A DNA stretch of 64,000 nucleotides from Scatosoma sp045660225 (GCA_045660225.1 JAZRDK010000077.1:11351-75350), one strand, 5' to 3'. Numbered from the stretch's first letter, positions 7,149-18,363 are shown. Program-made: numbers and translations. The notes: a model not told the origin generated them from the letters alone.

Positions 7149-10100
7149 TTAATAGAAGTTGCTGGGGTTAATTACACCGAATACACGATTAGACGTATCC
7201 GAAATCCAAACCATTTGCTTTTGTTTTGCGTTAGAATTCGAAGAGTAATTACCCTTATATCTATTCGAATATTCAACGAACATCAAGTTAGCACCCTTAC
7301 CGCTTGCATAATGCTCGTAACCAAGCATCTTCGCATCCATCAAGAAGTCGCGACGGAAGGCTTCCAAATGCGTAGCATCGTCTTCGTACGTCTTCTCCGC
7401 GTAACCGTTCATCGTACCGTCGCCAACGGGAATCGTCGACTCATAGTCCTTAGCGTAATCCGTCTTCTTTATCAAATCGTCACCAAGACCAAACGTCCAC
7501 GTCACCGATTTCTCCGTCACGTTCCAGATTCCAGTAACCCACTTCGTGCCGTTGACAACGTAACCGTACAAACCGTCGGGCGTAACGTCGTTTTCCAAGA
7601 AGTCAGGGTTCGTTCCGCCATAGTTTTGCTGAAGCTTATCTTTACTAGTTGCAGCGTTGGTGTTCCAGTCCCCAACCTTTGCCGTGCCAGGCGTACTAAA
7701 CGCACCGTTTTCTACGCCGAGCGCCTCACCAGCCCAAAGCAAACCGCCGGTTGCAATCCATCTGGGCATCAACGATTCGACGAGAATATGCTTTTGATAG
7801 GTTTCTTCGCTTACCTTACTATGTGCCGTCGCAACGTAACCAAGCCATCTGTTGATATTCGAAACGTTGTCGTTTTCAGACGTCCACGTACCAGTAGCCT
7901 GATAATAGTATGTAGTAACTAGCCCTAGCTCCTGACTTCCCACGCTAGATTTTTCGTGTTGAGGAATTGCCTTCGTAACGCTCGCCTTTACGCCAATCTT
8001 AAGTCTTGCATAGTCAGCAATCCAATAGAAATCTTCGCCTGTAAAGTTGCCCGACTTATCCTGGCCATAGAAGGTGGTTGCCTTAACGTTGTCTACAGTC
8101 AAGTTAAGCGCGTTCCAGTCAATCGTCCAAGACTGCGCCTTCGTCGTACCAAAGTCAGCGTTCTTATACGTTTCCGTGCCTTTTTCACCCTTATAGGTTG
8201 CGATTTGGTCGTCCATTTCCGTGAACAAGTATTGCGCCGCGCGGTATTCAAGGTACAGCTTATACATTTCCACACCGCCTGCGCCGTAGTAGCCTTTGCC
8301 CGTGCCCGTATTCGTGAGATTTCCGAAAACATCTCTCTTAAGACCGAAGAATTCGTCAATGAGTTTTTGACAGTACTTGTTAAGCGACGTCTTATCGACA
8401 AGCCCAGTCTTTTCGTCGATATCCACGTACTTATTGACTTCCATGAGCGCCTGAGAGTTGATATACGCCTTCAATGCGCCAAACGCCGTTACGTTCGACT
8501 TCGACCAAAGGTTTTCCGTCGACATAACTTCCATATTGCCGTTCTCTGCGAACAAGCGGTAGTTTGCAACCGTCGATTCAAAGCTGTTACGCGACAAGAA
8601 CCAGTCGCCCTGCATCAATTCGTAAGACCAAAGATAGATGTTTGCGCCCTGCTTACTGGTAATCTCCAACCAAACCTGCATATCGTACCAGTTTGCAGGA
8701 TGTTTTTCACTCCAACTTTCCGTAAGGTTTCTGCCTTCGTTCATCGGCGTATCGCTGATTGCGCCACCGGGAGCGAGTACAAGCAAAGTGTTGGTGTTGG
8801 GATACAAGACGTTAAGTTGATCTGCCTTCGACAAGTGATTTGCATCCATCGTCTTTGGTTCCACTCTTGCATAATCGGCAACCTTAGATGCGTCGTTGAC
8901 GTAAGGCGTGGTCTGGTATGCTTGGTATGCGAAGTAGCCGATACGTACGGGCGTACTTCTATCCAGCGTAGCAAACGTCGTTTTTGTGCCGTTGATGCTA
9001 TACGTGCCGTCCGTCGTAATCGTCGTACCGCCTGCAAGCGTTACCGTGCCGTTGTTGACGTACTGTTCAACGTCGTTGACGAAATTGAGATACGTCGCCG
9101 CCGCCGAGCCAAACGCCGTACACGACGAACAGGTACATGCGTTGGAGTTATCTTCCGTCGTCAGGAGCATTACGTCCTTCTTAGGATTGTTGTTGGCAAG
9201 CCTAATAATCGCGTCGCCGTAGACTTTAACAAGGTGTGCATACGCCGTTGCATCGCCGTGCGCCGTGAAGCAGACTTGGATTTCCGCACCCGCGGGCCAA
9301 TATCTTGCCGTGACGTTGTCATTGTCATCGTAAGTGACGTAATCGTCCATGCTCGCATACCACTTATGCGTATTCGTATTTCTCTCATACGCGCCGTAGG
9401 TTACACCATCCACCACGTAAGCCTGCGATGCAGGGACAAGGTCGCCGTTGCTGGTCATATTATGCCAGTTACCTGCGTGTTGCGTGTACTTGTTCGTACC
9501 CATCGAGTAAGCGCCTTCGTTGTTCATCGTCGTGAAAGGACCTGCCAAACGATAAGCAAACATAACGTCGTTGCAGAAGTTGATTTCTCCAGGGAGCTTA
9601 ATCGAATTGCCGTCTACGTTCAAGCACTCGCCATAGCCTTCAACGTCCGCAATCACCGTGCCGTCCGCAAGCTGATTAAGCGTATACGTTGATTCCGTTT
9701 TAGACAAAGCCTGCGCGCCCCTAGCGTCGCCCGAATATTGACGATAGCCAAGCACTTCGGACAAGAATTTCACAACCGCCAAACCAAGGTCAGCGTTGTC
9801 TTCCGCCATCACGAAGATGGAATTGCCTTTCGTGAATACGCCGTAGTTTGCGCCGTTTAAGGGGTTTTCCGTGCTAAACGCTTGGTGGAACAAGTTCCAG
9901 TCGTTGACAACGACGTAGTGCATATCTTTCGTCCACTCGCTTGCACGCGCATACGTCAATTTTGCACCCGTTTGTTCTTTCACGAGTTTGTTGACGTATT
10001 CGATTGCCTGCGTTTCGTTTGCGCCCAACGTACCGATAACGATGGAATATTCCGTCACGCCTTCCTTTACGAAATAGCCCGCAAGAGGGTCTTGAACGTT

Positions 10101-13100
10101 CGTTGCGCCTGCAAAGACGAGTTTCTTCATCCAGTCGGGGTACGCCTTCACGGTTTGATAAAGCGTGCCGAAGTTGTTGTAAGCCGTTACGAAATCCGCC
10201 TGGCTTGCAAAACTGCCTGCCTTGCCTGCGGTAGTTGCCGTGTTCCAAACGGGAGTTATAACCGTACCCGTCGAAGCGTCACGGAGCGCTACGTTGTTTG
10301 CACCGCTAACCGCGTATACGCCGTCGAACGAGCCGTTAAACGCACTTACGTTCGCGCCTGCGCTACCTACCATACCTGCGTTCGTCGCCGCCGTCGCAAC
10401 TGCGCTTGCGTCTACGAAACAGTTGACAAGGTTCATGCTAAGCGTCTTGTCATTGCCGTTGGGTTGCGCGAAGAACGTACCAGAGCCGTCCGTGCTTTGC
10501 GCGCTTGCGAATGCGCTGTATTTTACGTATACGTTTTCAATCGTACCCGCACCGCCTGTGGAAACGTAACCGCCGTTGTAGTTCTTTTCAGCGTTGATAA
10601 ACGCAAGGTTTTTAATCGTACCGTTGTTGGAGGGTACAAAACTGTTGTTTGCCGTCCATTGATTAAGCATCTTCAAACCGCTAATCGTATGGCCCTGACC
10701 GTCGATAACACCGGTGAAACCTTGGTTTCCGTTGTAAGACCAACCAAGGATCGAACCCGTGGAAGCGTTGGATTGTTTGAAAGTTGAAATCGTCGAAAGG
10801 TCGGCGCTCGTTTCAATTTTTGCAGACTTCCAATTGATATAACTATAAACGTACTTACCGTTGTACGTCCAGTATTCTTTACCGTCGAGCGCGGTTACCG
10901 CTTTCCAGTTAGACTGCGTATTCGCGTCCACGTTCACACCCGAAGACACGTCGATAAACGGCGTAAACTTGCCGTTATATTCAATATCGTCGTCAAAGAC
11001 GAAATAACCGTCCCAAATGATTTCCGACGTTCCCAACGCCTTCGCAATTGCGCCCATTTGGTTGAGTTCGTCAGCGTTCGAAATCATCTTCGAAACAAGC
11101 ATTACGCCGATAGAGAAGGTGTGGTTTTTGCCGAATTCGTCACAGAAGGTGAGCGTAATCGAATCTTGGCCGTACTTCGTGCCAAATGCCGACGTTTCTA
11201 CCCTAAGCACGTTGGTGTTTTCGTTGAATACACCGTTCAAATTCGTGTTGCCGTAGTATGCGGAAACAAGCGTACCAAATTTCGTGTCGATATCCGAAAT
11301 TTTCAATTCTGTCCAACCGTTGCCAGGCACAACGCCGATAAGCACCTTCGTCGCGTCGTCGTAAACGGGGACAAGGTCAAGGTCGAGCATGACCATACCT
11401 GCAGTAGACGCGTACTTAGGCGAAGGCACACCGCCAACAACCTTCCAAACGTCCGCATCCCACGTCGAAAGCATCGTCCTTATCGAAGAGCCTGCTTCGT
11501 TGTATGCGTTCGCCATATCCTGCGCCGTTGCCCAGTTGCCCCAAAGCCCGTTGTTGTCAAACGCGCCGATGCTACCTTTTACACTGCCGTCAGGGCTGTT
11601 ACCGATGGTTAAACCGCCATTGACGTTTTGCGCCCAAGCATAGTTACCGTTTGCATCCTTCGTACGATACCAGTATGGTGTTTTCACCGAGTTTCTTGCG
11701 TCAACGATAGCGTTGGATGCGTAGTTATAGATATATTGGTTTGCTCTATCCGAGCGTACGATACCGTCCTTCAAACCGATAGAGTAAACGCCGTTGATAC
11801 TTCCCGTATTCTTCACCTTTGCAACCATACCGGTTACACCAGCAACAGGGTCGATAGGCACGCCTACTCTTTCACTGCTTTCGTTCGCGGAATTGCCCCA
11901 AGGCGTGTACAGTTTCGTCATATCGATCTTGCTGAAATCCACAAAACAGTTGACGAGTTTTACTTCGTCCATACCCGACGCGGAATTTTCAGCAACGTAG
12001 CCGAAGAAGGTGGAAACGTTGCCCGCGGTGTTCGAATCCGTTAAACCCCAGCCGTCCTTTGCGTACTGTACGTAAATGTTTTCGTAAAGACCCTTACCAC
12101 GCCAAGACACAAAGCAAGCTCCGTTACCGCCAAGGTAAGCATCGGTGAAGGATATATTTCTCAAAACACCCTTTTCGCCAAGAGCAGTAATGAAACCGCC
12201 TTCGCCTGCCTTCGAGTATTCGGCAAGGTTGGAAATAACGTAATTTCTACCGTCGAAAATACCAACGAAACCATTGTTTCTGTCGTTGTTCATTTCAACA
12301 CGGCGCATCATGAACGGTTTCAAGTAATCGCTCTTACGCGTGTCGAACGTACTGCCAAAGTCGATATCCGCGCCGAGCACGAAATACCCGTCTGCCGTAC
12401 CTTCTTTGTCGTTTGACTGCGTGTAGTCAAACGGCGTACCCGTCTTCGCACCGATAGCAAGCGCTACGGGGCCGAATTTTTGCAAATCGTCTTTCGATTC
12501 AATGACCATCGACACAAGGTCAACGTCCTTGAACGTGAAATGATAAGGTTTGCCCATTTCCGTCGTCGCCGTAACCTTCAACGTATAACCGTCAAAGTAG
12601 TCGGTTGCCGAGAAGTTGCCTTTAACGGGAATTGTAATAATATTGTTCGCGAGCGTTACGCCCGTGAGCGTGTTACGCGCGATAGAGCGCGTTTGCTTGC
12701 CGTTGTCGATTTGCACGTCGGAAACTTGGGCGAATTCTTCGCCTTCCGCCTCGCCTTTGTTCAAATCCAGCGTAAACGCAGTCGCCTGCGCAACGGGCTC
12801 ACCATAGGTGAGCGTAGCTGCGCTTTCATCCCAGTTAGAATATTCCGTGGTTACGTCCAAGTTGAGCGTAACCGCGTCTTCTACGTCAATGCTTACGTCG
12901 GAAATGTCTGCCAAGTTCAAGCCGATGCCAAACTTCGCGTTGAGCATATCGTACGCAGCCTTAAGCGTTGCGTCTTTATAGTATGCCTTCGAGAATTCTT
13001 TTTCGTCTACGAAAAGCTCCGTGTTGCCAAGCTCGGCCGCCGAAACCACGCTGTTTGCAGGGTCTTTTTCGAAGACTACAGGGAAGTTCTTCGAGTTGCC

Positions 13101-16100
13101 TACTGCGTAGACGTTCGTCATCGTACCCGTGTAATCCGTAGCACCTTGCCATCCGTTCTGATATTTGTTGAGCGAACCGATTACGCCTGCCGCTCTTTCG
13201 TTTGTGGAAGTGCCCTGATAAGCGCCGACCAAGTTGACGAAACAGTTCTTCAACGTGATGGCACAGACGTGGTTGCTTCCTGCCGCTTGATGGAAGAACG
13301 TACCAAAGCCTTCCGTATTTTGCGCAGTGTCAGGAAGATAGTTAGTCGGTGCAACAAACTGCTCGTACTTGACGTATACGTTTTCAACCGTACCCGTACC
13401 GCCGAGGGTTACTAACGCGCCAGCCGCAATAAGACGTGCGTTGGTAAACGCCAAATCCTTAATCGTACCGCCTTTCAGCGTACCGATAAACGCGTGTACG
13501 TTGCTATCTACCCAACCGGACATCGCCATACCGATAATTTTCTTGCCGTTGCCGTCGAATACACCTTCGAAACCGCCTGCCGAATAGCCCCAACTAAGCG
13601 CTGCGCCCGTGGAGTTACCCTTTACCGACGTGCCTACTGCAATGAACGATTTCCACGTCGCGTTGTAAGGAATATCTTGTGCAAGACGGAAATAACCGCC
13701 CCACATTTTATCGTTGTCACTTCTAACTGCCTTTGCAATCAAACCGAAGTTATCCAAATCATCCTTCGTGTAAATTTCCTTGGTAATCAAGAAGACGTTA
13801 ACGTTCAACAAATCTTCCGTCGTCTTGACGTTCAACGTTCTTTCGCCGTAATTAAAACCAAACTGTTCCGCAGGGATATACAGTTTTTCGCCTTCGATAC
13901 GTGCGTAGTAAAGTTGTTCTTCGCCCATCTTAACGGAAACGATTTCACCGCCAAGCTTTCTGCCAAGAGAAATTTCTACTTCTTCGCCGTTGAGCGAAAC
14001 CGTCTTCGTGGAGCTTTCTACTTGGACGTTCAAATCCAAATCGCCACCGTCAACCGTTTCTACAGCGCCGACAAGTTCTTTCATCCATACAGGCCAAGCG
14101 TCAACCGTTGCTTTGATGGTTGCATTTTCAAGGTAAGCGGACACAAAGTCGTCGTTGTTTTCATACCAACTGCGCGCTTCCGTCTTCTTGGCTACTTCAG
14201 ATGCCTTCACGCCGTTGATGATACCTGCCGCCGTCGTTGCCCAAGTACCTTCTTCCGGTACGCCGATAAGATAAACGCCTTCAAACTTCGCGTTTTCAGA
14301 CAAACCGAGAAGACTAGGGCCGTCCGCGTCGTCGTGCCAGGTTTTACCGCTCTTTGCAGGGTCGCTTTCCGTGTTTACTTTGTTACTACCAGTAATGTCA
14401 ATTACTACGTTTTTAAGCGTACCCGTTGCCATATAACTGTTGTTGACAACCGTCGTGTTAGCAGTACACCAGCCGTCGGTGTACCAAGCGCCGCTGCCAC
14501 CAAAACCACCCCATTTGGTGCTGTGGTAACCGCCTACCGAATACATGGATACGTATACGTTTTCTACCAAGCCGTTGACTTGTTCGGAAATTACGGATGC
14601 GCCCTGCGTAACAACTGCGTTGTTGAACGCTACGTTTCTAACGATACCGTTTGCGCCGATAACGTCGATGAACGCCGTAGACGTCATTACAAGACCTTCA
14701 ATTGCATAACCGCAACCGTCGAAGATACCTACGAAACCTTCCGAGTAGGACGCATCGGTATCGCCAGCCCTTCTATCCATGTCGTAGTTCCAAAGGGGAA
14801 GGTCTTTACTACCTTTATTGATATCAGCCGTCGTGTTGAATACGATGTCTGCGCCAAGCTTGAAGTAACCGCCCCACGTTCTACCCGTAGAGCCAGTGGT
14901 TTTGACTTCGTCGTCCGCAACCACGTCGGCAATCGAAAGGAAACTGTTCAAATCTGCTTTCGTTTTAATCGTCTTCGTGACAAGCGCCGTAGGAATAGTA
15001 ATATTGTATACCTTGCCGTTTGCGTTTTTCGCAACCAACGTCAAGTTATAATCCGCCTTGTCCGTGTACGACGTAGGCGCAATTTGTCCTGCTACGGGAA
15101 CGGTTACTTTTGCACCGTTTACCGTTACGCCCGACGTAATCGGTTCTGCCCCGTTATAACTAAGGCTGACAAATTCCGTCAAATCGGACGCTACTTTAGA
15201 AACGTAGAACGTTGCAGTTGCCGTATTGACGACTGCCGTGCCGTTTTCTACCTTGACGTCAAGGTCGATTTCGCCTTCGTCCACCGTGCCAAACGCAGGC
15301 AAACTGTTGTCGAGCGCGATACCGAACATATCGTTGAGCGTATCAAACGTATACGCCATTACGCTATCGGTTGCGTACGCGTCTATAAATGCACCTACGC
15401 CTGCATAAACCGTCGTGTTGCCTGCTTCTTCTTCGGAAACCTTTTCGATAGGGTCGTGGAAGGCGTCGTGCTTAGCGCTCACTGCGTATACGTTTTCAAG
15501 TTTACCGGTGAAATCACCGCCTGCAAACGAACTGCCGCTAACTTTAGCCGTCGAGCCGATAACACCTGCTACCGTATTCGCCGCATTCGTCGTAAACGCT
15601 GCTTTGGACAAGTCTACGAAACAGTTCTTAATCGTAAGGTCTGCCGTAGAGGACGGGGAACTCAGCGCAAAGAAGGTTGCAGGGCCTTCCGTCGCGCCTG
15701 CATAAAACTTCGTGTACTGCACGTATACGTTTTCAATCGTACCGCTACCGCCAAGCGTGACAATCGCACCGTTGCCAGTGTTGGTCGTGTTGGTAAACGC
15801 TACGTCTTTAATCGTACCGCCTTTCAATACACCGATAAACGCATGCGTCGTAGAATTCGCCCAACCGCTCATCGTCATACCGATAATCTTATGTCCGTCG
15901 CCGTCAAACGTACCTGCAAAGCCACCGTCAGCAAATGCCCAACTAAGACCCGCACCCGTCGTAGGAGGCGTAGTGTTACCAGGACCGCCTGCGATAAACG
16001 CCTTCCACGTGTCGTTAAATTCAATATCGTTGCCAAGCTTGAAGTAACCGCCCCAAAGCTTGTCGTTGCTTGCGTATACTGCCTTCGAAATATAACCGAA

Positions 16101-18350
16101 GTCTTGCAAGTCTGCCTTCGTCTTCAATACCTTGGTAACCAACAATACGGGCGCGCTGACAATCGCTTTATCCGTCGTGATATAAAGCGTGTATTCGCCA
16201 CCAACGTAACCAAAGTCGGCTACGTCCAACGTCAACGTCGTACCACTCAGCTTAAAGTCGATGTCCTTGCCGTCAAAGGTTACCTTTTCAACGCTCGTAA
16301 ACGCAGATGCTTCCGCAAGACTGATGGTTGCCGTGCCCGTACTCGTCGAAATGACCTTCGTGGTGTTGTTGATTTGTACGTCAAGGTTAATTTCTTGTCT
16401 TGCCGTCAACGTTTCTACGCCAACCAAGCCAAGCTTATCTTTCATAAATACGGGCCAAGCGTCAACTTTTGCTTTAATTTCCGCATTGTCGTTGTATACT
16501 GCCATAAACGCAGCTTTGTCCGTCGACCACCAACGAGTTTCCGACTTCTTTCCCGTCAACGGATTGACCCCGTTGATAATACCACTGTTGAACGTAGTCG
16601 CCCAAGCACCCGTTTCAGGTGCGCCGATAATATAAACGCCTTCAAATTTTGCGCCACTGGACAAACCGAGGACACAAAAACCTTTCTCATCGTCATGCCA
16701 GCTCTTGCCCTTGTTAGCGTTTTCTGCCGTAGTTACCTTTGCACTATCCGTAATGTCAATAAATACGTTTCTAAGCGTACCCGTCGCATTGTAAGTCCCA
16801 CCGTTAACAACAGCTAAATTCCAAGCTGTATTACCGTCGTCAAACCACGTACCATCTTTACCAAGACCAGACGTCGCGGTAAACCAACCGCCTATCGAGT
16901 ATGCGTGCACGTATACGTTTTCTACCAAGCCATTGTTAAATTCGGAAATCACCGAAGAATGAGCCATGATAACCGCGTTGGTGAAGGATACGTTTTTGAG
17001 CGTACCTTTTGCGCCGATGACGTCGATAAAGCCGTCCGAATTCGACATATAACCGTTGATTGCATAACCACAACCGTCGAATACACCAACGAAGCCTTCG
17101 CCATTTTCCATATTGTTCGTCCAAAGCGTCCAACCACCTGCACCGTCGAACATTGCCGTCGTGTTCAGGGTAACGTCCGCGTCAAGCTGGAAATAACCAG
17201 CCCACTGACCGCCCGTAGAATCACCAGCAACTACGTCCGCGATGGTGTAGAAGGCTTTCAGTTCCGTTACGTCCGAAATCTTCTTCGTAACAACAAGCGA
17301 ATCGTTTGCCGTTACGTTGATGTCTATACCTTGATAATTGAAGGTAAGCGTTACGTCCTTTTCGCCCCACGTTTTCACGTCAATCAACGACGCGGGAAGG
17401 AACAACTTGTTGTTTTCCACGTACGCGCCTTCCACACTCGAGAGCGCGCTTTCGCCAACGGACACGCTTTTCAAGGTGTAGTCCGTACCAAACTTAAGTG
17501 CGCCTGCGTTCAATTTCGTGATGTCAAAATCGACGTATTTCGAACTGTTTGCCGAGCCGTCCAAATTGACGTCAAGGTCAAGTTCTTGCGCGCCGATATC
17601 CACCGCCGATGCCGTGCTCGTAAGACTAAGCGGGCCCGTTACTTTACCGTTTTCCGACCACTTTCTGTCCGCGTTGCTTGCGTCCGCAAGACCAAGCGCC
17701 GACGCAAACGGAATCGTTTCGCCGTAAAGGTATTTGTGCACCGTACCGTTAATGGTTACGTCAAACGTTGCGTACGTATTCAACAACTTTTCTACGCTTG
17801 CGCTGTCGGGGGTAGAATTTGCTTCCGCAACGGCAATCGCCGACAACGAAGACGTGTTGTACAGTTCGGAATATACCAAACCGTTAGACGTTTCCGCATA
17901 CGCAACTACCGCAAGTTTCGTACCGTAGTTTTTCGCAGGGATGTTGTCGATGAACGCGCGCGCTTCGTAATCGCCCTGCGCGTTTCTTTCCCAGTTGTTC
18001 ACGTCGCCGTTCGAGAATACGCCTTTCTTCGCGCTGGGCGTGTCAAGGTTAAGTTCCTTCCCAGCAAGCACAGCGTTGGGAATTACCAAAATACCCGTTT
18101 CTCTGCCCTGCGCAACCGTATTTTCATACAGCGCGTCGGAAATCGTCACGTGATAACGTGCCGCCGCCTTATCCTGCGTGTTTGCATAACGGAGCGACGC
18201 ACCTGCGACGTTCAATTCCGTCGAAACGATGTTTGCGCTTGCGCCCGAAACGCGCTTTACCTCGCCAAACGACACCACGCCGAATACGACGCTAAGGCAG
18301 AACGCAACGAACAAAAGGATTAAAGATTTGATTTTCGTACCAATTCTCAT
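7149..18350 (-). CDS. Giant secreted modular surface protein with C-terminal DUF4838-like region
   Basis: About 3,733 residues from the ATG at 18350, chosen because GGAGGG lies 8 bases upstream; an in-frame start 14 codons earlier has no such site. An N-terminal signal peptide is visible (KIKSLILLFVAFCLSVVFG). Six repeat units of roughly 380 to 490 residues follow, each with an LDLDV-type beta-rich part and an LVTK-type part with FVGVFDGCGYAI and LVENVYV motifs suggestive of a GLUG-like or right-handed beta-helix fold. The last ~980 residues resemble alpha-glucuronidase-N-like plus DUF4838 domains (NADLGLAVVKFLSEVLGYRQ, then EDNSNACTCSSCTAFG with a CxCxxC cluster). No LPxTG motif or C-terminal membrane anchor is seen, so how it is held at the surface is unknown. 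Probably a glycan-binding or glycan-degrading surface protein; enzymatic activity is inference. Confidence 0.85.
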   Translation of the reverse strand: MRIGTKIKSLILLFVAFCLSVVFGVVSFGEVKRVSGASANIVSTELNVAGASLRYANTQDKAAARYHVTISDALYENTVAQGRETGILVIPNAVLAGKELNLDTPSAKKGVFSNGDVNNWERNAQGDYEARAFIDNIPAKNYGTKLAVVAYAETSNGLVYSELYNTSSLSAIAVAEANSTPDSASVEKLLNTYATFDVTINGTVHKYLYGETIPFASALGLADASNADRKWSENGKVTGPLSLTSTASAVDIGAQELDLDVNLDGSANSSKYVDFDITKLNAGALKFGTDYTLKSVSVGESALSSVEGAYVENNKLFLPASLIDVKTWGEKDVTLTFNYQGIDINVTANDSLVVTKKISDVTELKAFYTIADVVAGDSTGGQWAGYFQLDADVTLNTTAMFDGAGGWTLWTNNMENGEGFVGVFDGCGYAINGYMSNSDGFIDVIGAKGTLKNVSFTNAVIMAHSSVISEFNNGLVENVYVHAYSIGGWFTATSGLGKDGTWFDDGNTAWNLAVVNGGTYNATGTLRNVFIDITDSAKVTTAENANKGKSWHDDEKGFCVLGLSSGAKFEGVYIIGAPETGAWATTFNSGIINGVNPLTGKKSETRWWSTDKAAFMAVYNDNAEIKAKVDAWPVFMKDKLGLVGVETLTARQEINLDVQINNTTKVISTSTGTATISLAEASAFTSVEKVTFDGKDIDFKLSGTTLTLDVADFGYVGGEYTLYITTDKAIVSAPVLLVTKVLKTKADLQDFGYISKAVYASNDKLWGGYFKLGNDIEFNDTWKAFIAGGPGNTTPPTTGAGLSWAFADGGFAGTFDGDGHKIIGMTMSGWANSTTHAFIGVLKGGTIKDVAFTNTTNTGNGAIVTLGGSGTIENVYVQYTKFYAGATEGPATFFALSSPSSTADLTIKNCFVDLSKAAFTTNAANTVAGVIGSTAKVSGSSFAGGDFTGKLENVYAVSAKHDAFHDPIEKVSEEEAGNTTVYAGVGAFIDAYATDSVMAYTFDTLNDMFGIALDNSLPAFGTVDEGEIDLDVKVENGTAVVNTATATFYVSKVASDLTEFVSLSYNGAEPITSGVTVNGAKVTVPVAGQIAPTSYTDKADYNLTLVAKNANGKVYNITIPTALVTKTIKTKADLNSFLSIADVVADDEVKTTGSTGRTWGGYFKLGADIVFNTTADINKGSKDLPLWNYDMDRRAGDTDASYSEGFVGIFDGCGYAIEGLVMTSTAFIDVIGANGIVRNVAFNNAVVTQGASVISEQVNGLVENVYVSMYSVGGYHSTKWGGFGGSGAWYTDGWCTANTTVVNNSYMATGTLKNVVIDITGSNKVNTESDPAKSGKTWHDDADGPSLLGLSENAKFEGVYLIGVPEEGTWATTAAGIINGVKASEVAKKTEARSWYENNDDFVSAYLENATIKATVDAWPVWMKELVGAVETVDGGDLDLNVQVESSTKTVSLNGEEVEISLGRKLGGEIVSVKMGEEQLYYARIEGEKLYIPAEQFGFNYGERTLNVKTTEDLLNVNVFLITKEIYTKDDLDNFGLIAKAVRSDNDKMWGGYFRLAQDIPYNATWKSFIAVGTSVKGNSTGAALSWGYSAGGFEGVFDGNGKKIIGMAMSGWVDSNVHAFIGTLKGGTIKDLAFTNARLIAAGALVTLGGTGTVENVYVKYEQFVAPTNYLPDTAQNTEGFGTFFHQAAGSNHVCAITLKNCFVNLVGAYQGTSTNERAAGVIGSLNKYQNGWQGATDYTGTMTNVYAVGNSKNFPVVFEKDPANSVVSAAELGNTELFVDEKEFSKAYYKDATLKAAYDMLNAKFGIGLNLADISDVSIDVEDAVTLNLDVTTEYSNWDESAATLTYGEPVAQATAFTLDLNKGEAEGEEFAQVSDVQIDNGKQTRSIARNTLTGVTLANNIITIPVKGNFSATDYFDGYTLKVTATTEMGKPYHFTFKDVDLVSMVIESKDDLQKFGPVALAIGAKTGTPFDYTQSNDKEGTADGYFVLGADIDFGSTFDTRKSDYLKPFMMRRVEMNNDRNNGFVGIFDGRNYVISNLAEYSKAGEGGFITALGEKGVLRNISFTDAYLGGNGACFVSWRGKGLYENIYVQYAKDGWGLTDSNTAGNVSTFFGYVAENSASGMDEVKLVNCFVDFSKIDMTKLYTPWGNSANESSERVGVPIDPVAGVTGMVAKVKNTGSINGVYSIGLKDGIVRSDRANQYIYNYASNAIVDARNSVKTPYWYRTKDANGNYAWAQNVNGGLTIGNSPDGSVKGSIGAFDNNGLWGNWATAQDMANAYNEAGSSIRTMLSTWDADVWKVVGGVPSPKYASTAGMVMLDLDLVPVYDDATKVLIGVVPGNGWTELKISDIDTKFGTLVSAYYGNTNLNGVFNENTNVLRVETSAFGTKYGQDSITLTFCDEFGKNHTFSIGVMLVSKMISNADELNQMGAIAKALGTSEIIWDGYFVFDDDIEYNGKFTPFIDVSSGVNVDANTQSNWKAVTALDGKEYWTYNGKYVYSYINWKSAKIETSADLSTISTFKQSNASTGSILGWSYNGNQGFTGVIDGQGHTISGLKMLNQWTANNSFVPSNNGTIKNLAFINAEKNYNGGYVSTGGAGTIENVYVKYSAFASAQSTDGSGTFFAQPNGNDKTLSMNLVNCFVDASAVATAATNAGMVGSAGANVSAFNGSFDGVYAVSGANNVALRDASTGTVITPVWNTATTAGKAGSFASQADFVTAYNNFGTLYQTVKAYPDWMKKLVFAGATNVQDPLAGYFVKEGVTEYSIVIGTLGANETQAIEYVNKLVKEQTGAKLTYARASEWTKDMHYVVVNDWNLFHQAFSTENPLNGANYGVFTKGNSIFVMAEDNADLGLAVVKFLSEVLGYRQYSGDARGAQALSKTESTYTLNQLADGTVIADVEGYGECLNVDGNSIKLPGEINFCNDVMFAYRLAGPFTTMNNEGAYSMGTNKYTQHAGNWHNMTSNGDLVPASQAYVVDGVTYGAYERNTNTHKWYASMDDYVTYDDNDNVTARYWPAGAEIQVCFTAHGDATAYAHLVKVYGDAIIRLANNNPKKDVMLLTTEDNSNACTCSSCTAFGSAAATYLNFVNDVEQYVNNGTVTLAGGTTITTDGTYSINGTKTTFATLDRSTPVRIGYFAYQAYQTTPYVNDASKVADYARVEPKTMDANHLSKADQLNVLYPNTNTLLVLAPGGAISDTPMNEGRNLTESWSEKHPANWYDMQVWLEITSKQGANIYLWSYELMQGDWFLSRNSFESTVANYRLFAENGNMEVMSTENLWSKSNVTAFGALKAYINSQALMEVNKYVDIDEKTGLVDKTSLNKYCQKLIDEFFGLKRDVFGNLTNTGTGKGYYGAGGVEMYKLYLEYRAAQYLFTEMDDQIATYKGEKGTETYKNADFGTTKAQSWTIDWNALNLTVDNVKATTFYGQDKSGNFTGEDFYWIADYARLKIGVKASVTKAIPQHEKSSVGSQELGLVTTYYYQATGTWTSENDNVSNINRWLGYVATAHSKVSEETYQKHILVESLMPRWIATGGLLWAGEALGVENGAFSTPGTAKVGDWNTNAATSKDKLQQNYGGTNPDFLENDVTPDGLYGYVVNGTKWVTGIWNVTEKSVTWTFGLGDDLIKKTDYAKDYESTIPVGDGTMNGYAEKTYEDDATHLEAFRRDFLMDAKMLGYEHYASGKGANLMFVEYSNRYKGNYSSNSNAKQKQMVWISDTSNRVFGVINPSNFY
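10270..17600 (-). repeat. Six tandem protein modules of ~400 residues within the giant gene
   Basis: Units begin with an LDLDV/NLDV segment encoded near 17590, 16385, 15255, 14030, 12850 and 11380. Their second halves start with an L[VI][TS]K-type segment encoded near 17285, 16140, 14985, 13790, 12510 and 11100. Conserved marks in order: GGYFKLG.DI.FN, F.G.FDG.G..I.G, a G.IKN..F.N segment, then G..ENVYV. The units are diverged at DNA level, so they are old duplications rather than assembly artefacts. Confidence 0.8.
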
Positions 18351-18363
18351 TTTCTTTCCCTCC

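Noticed and set aside
13494..16817. A 1,107-codon open frame on the plus strand opposite the giant gene, and others such as 7956-9692
   Set aside because: They are shadows. The giant gene has signal peptide, repeats and a ribosome site; the antisense frames lack ribosome sites and have basic, repetitive compositions that follow from the codon use of the real strand.
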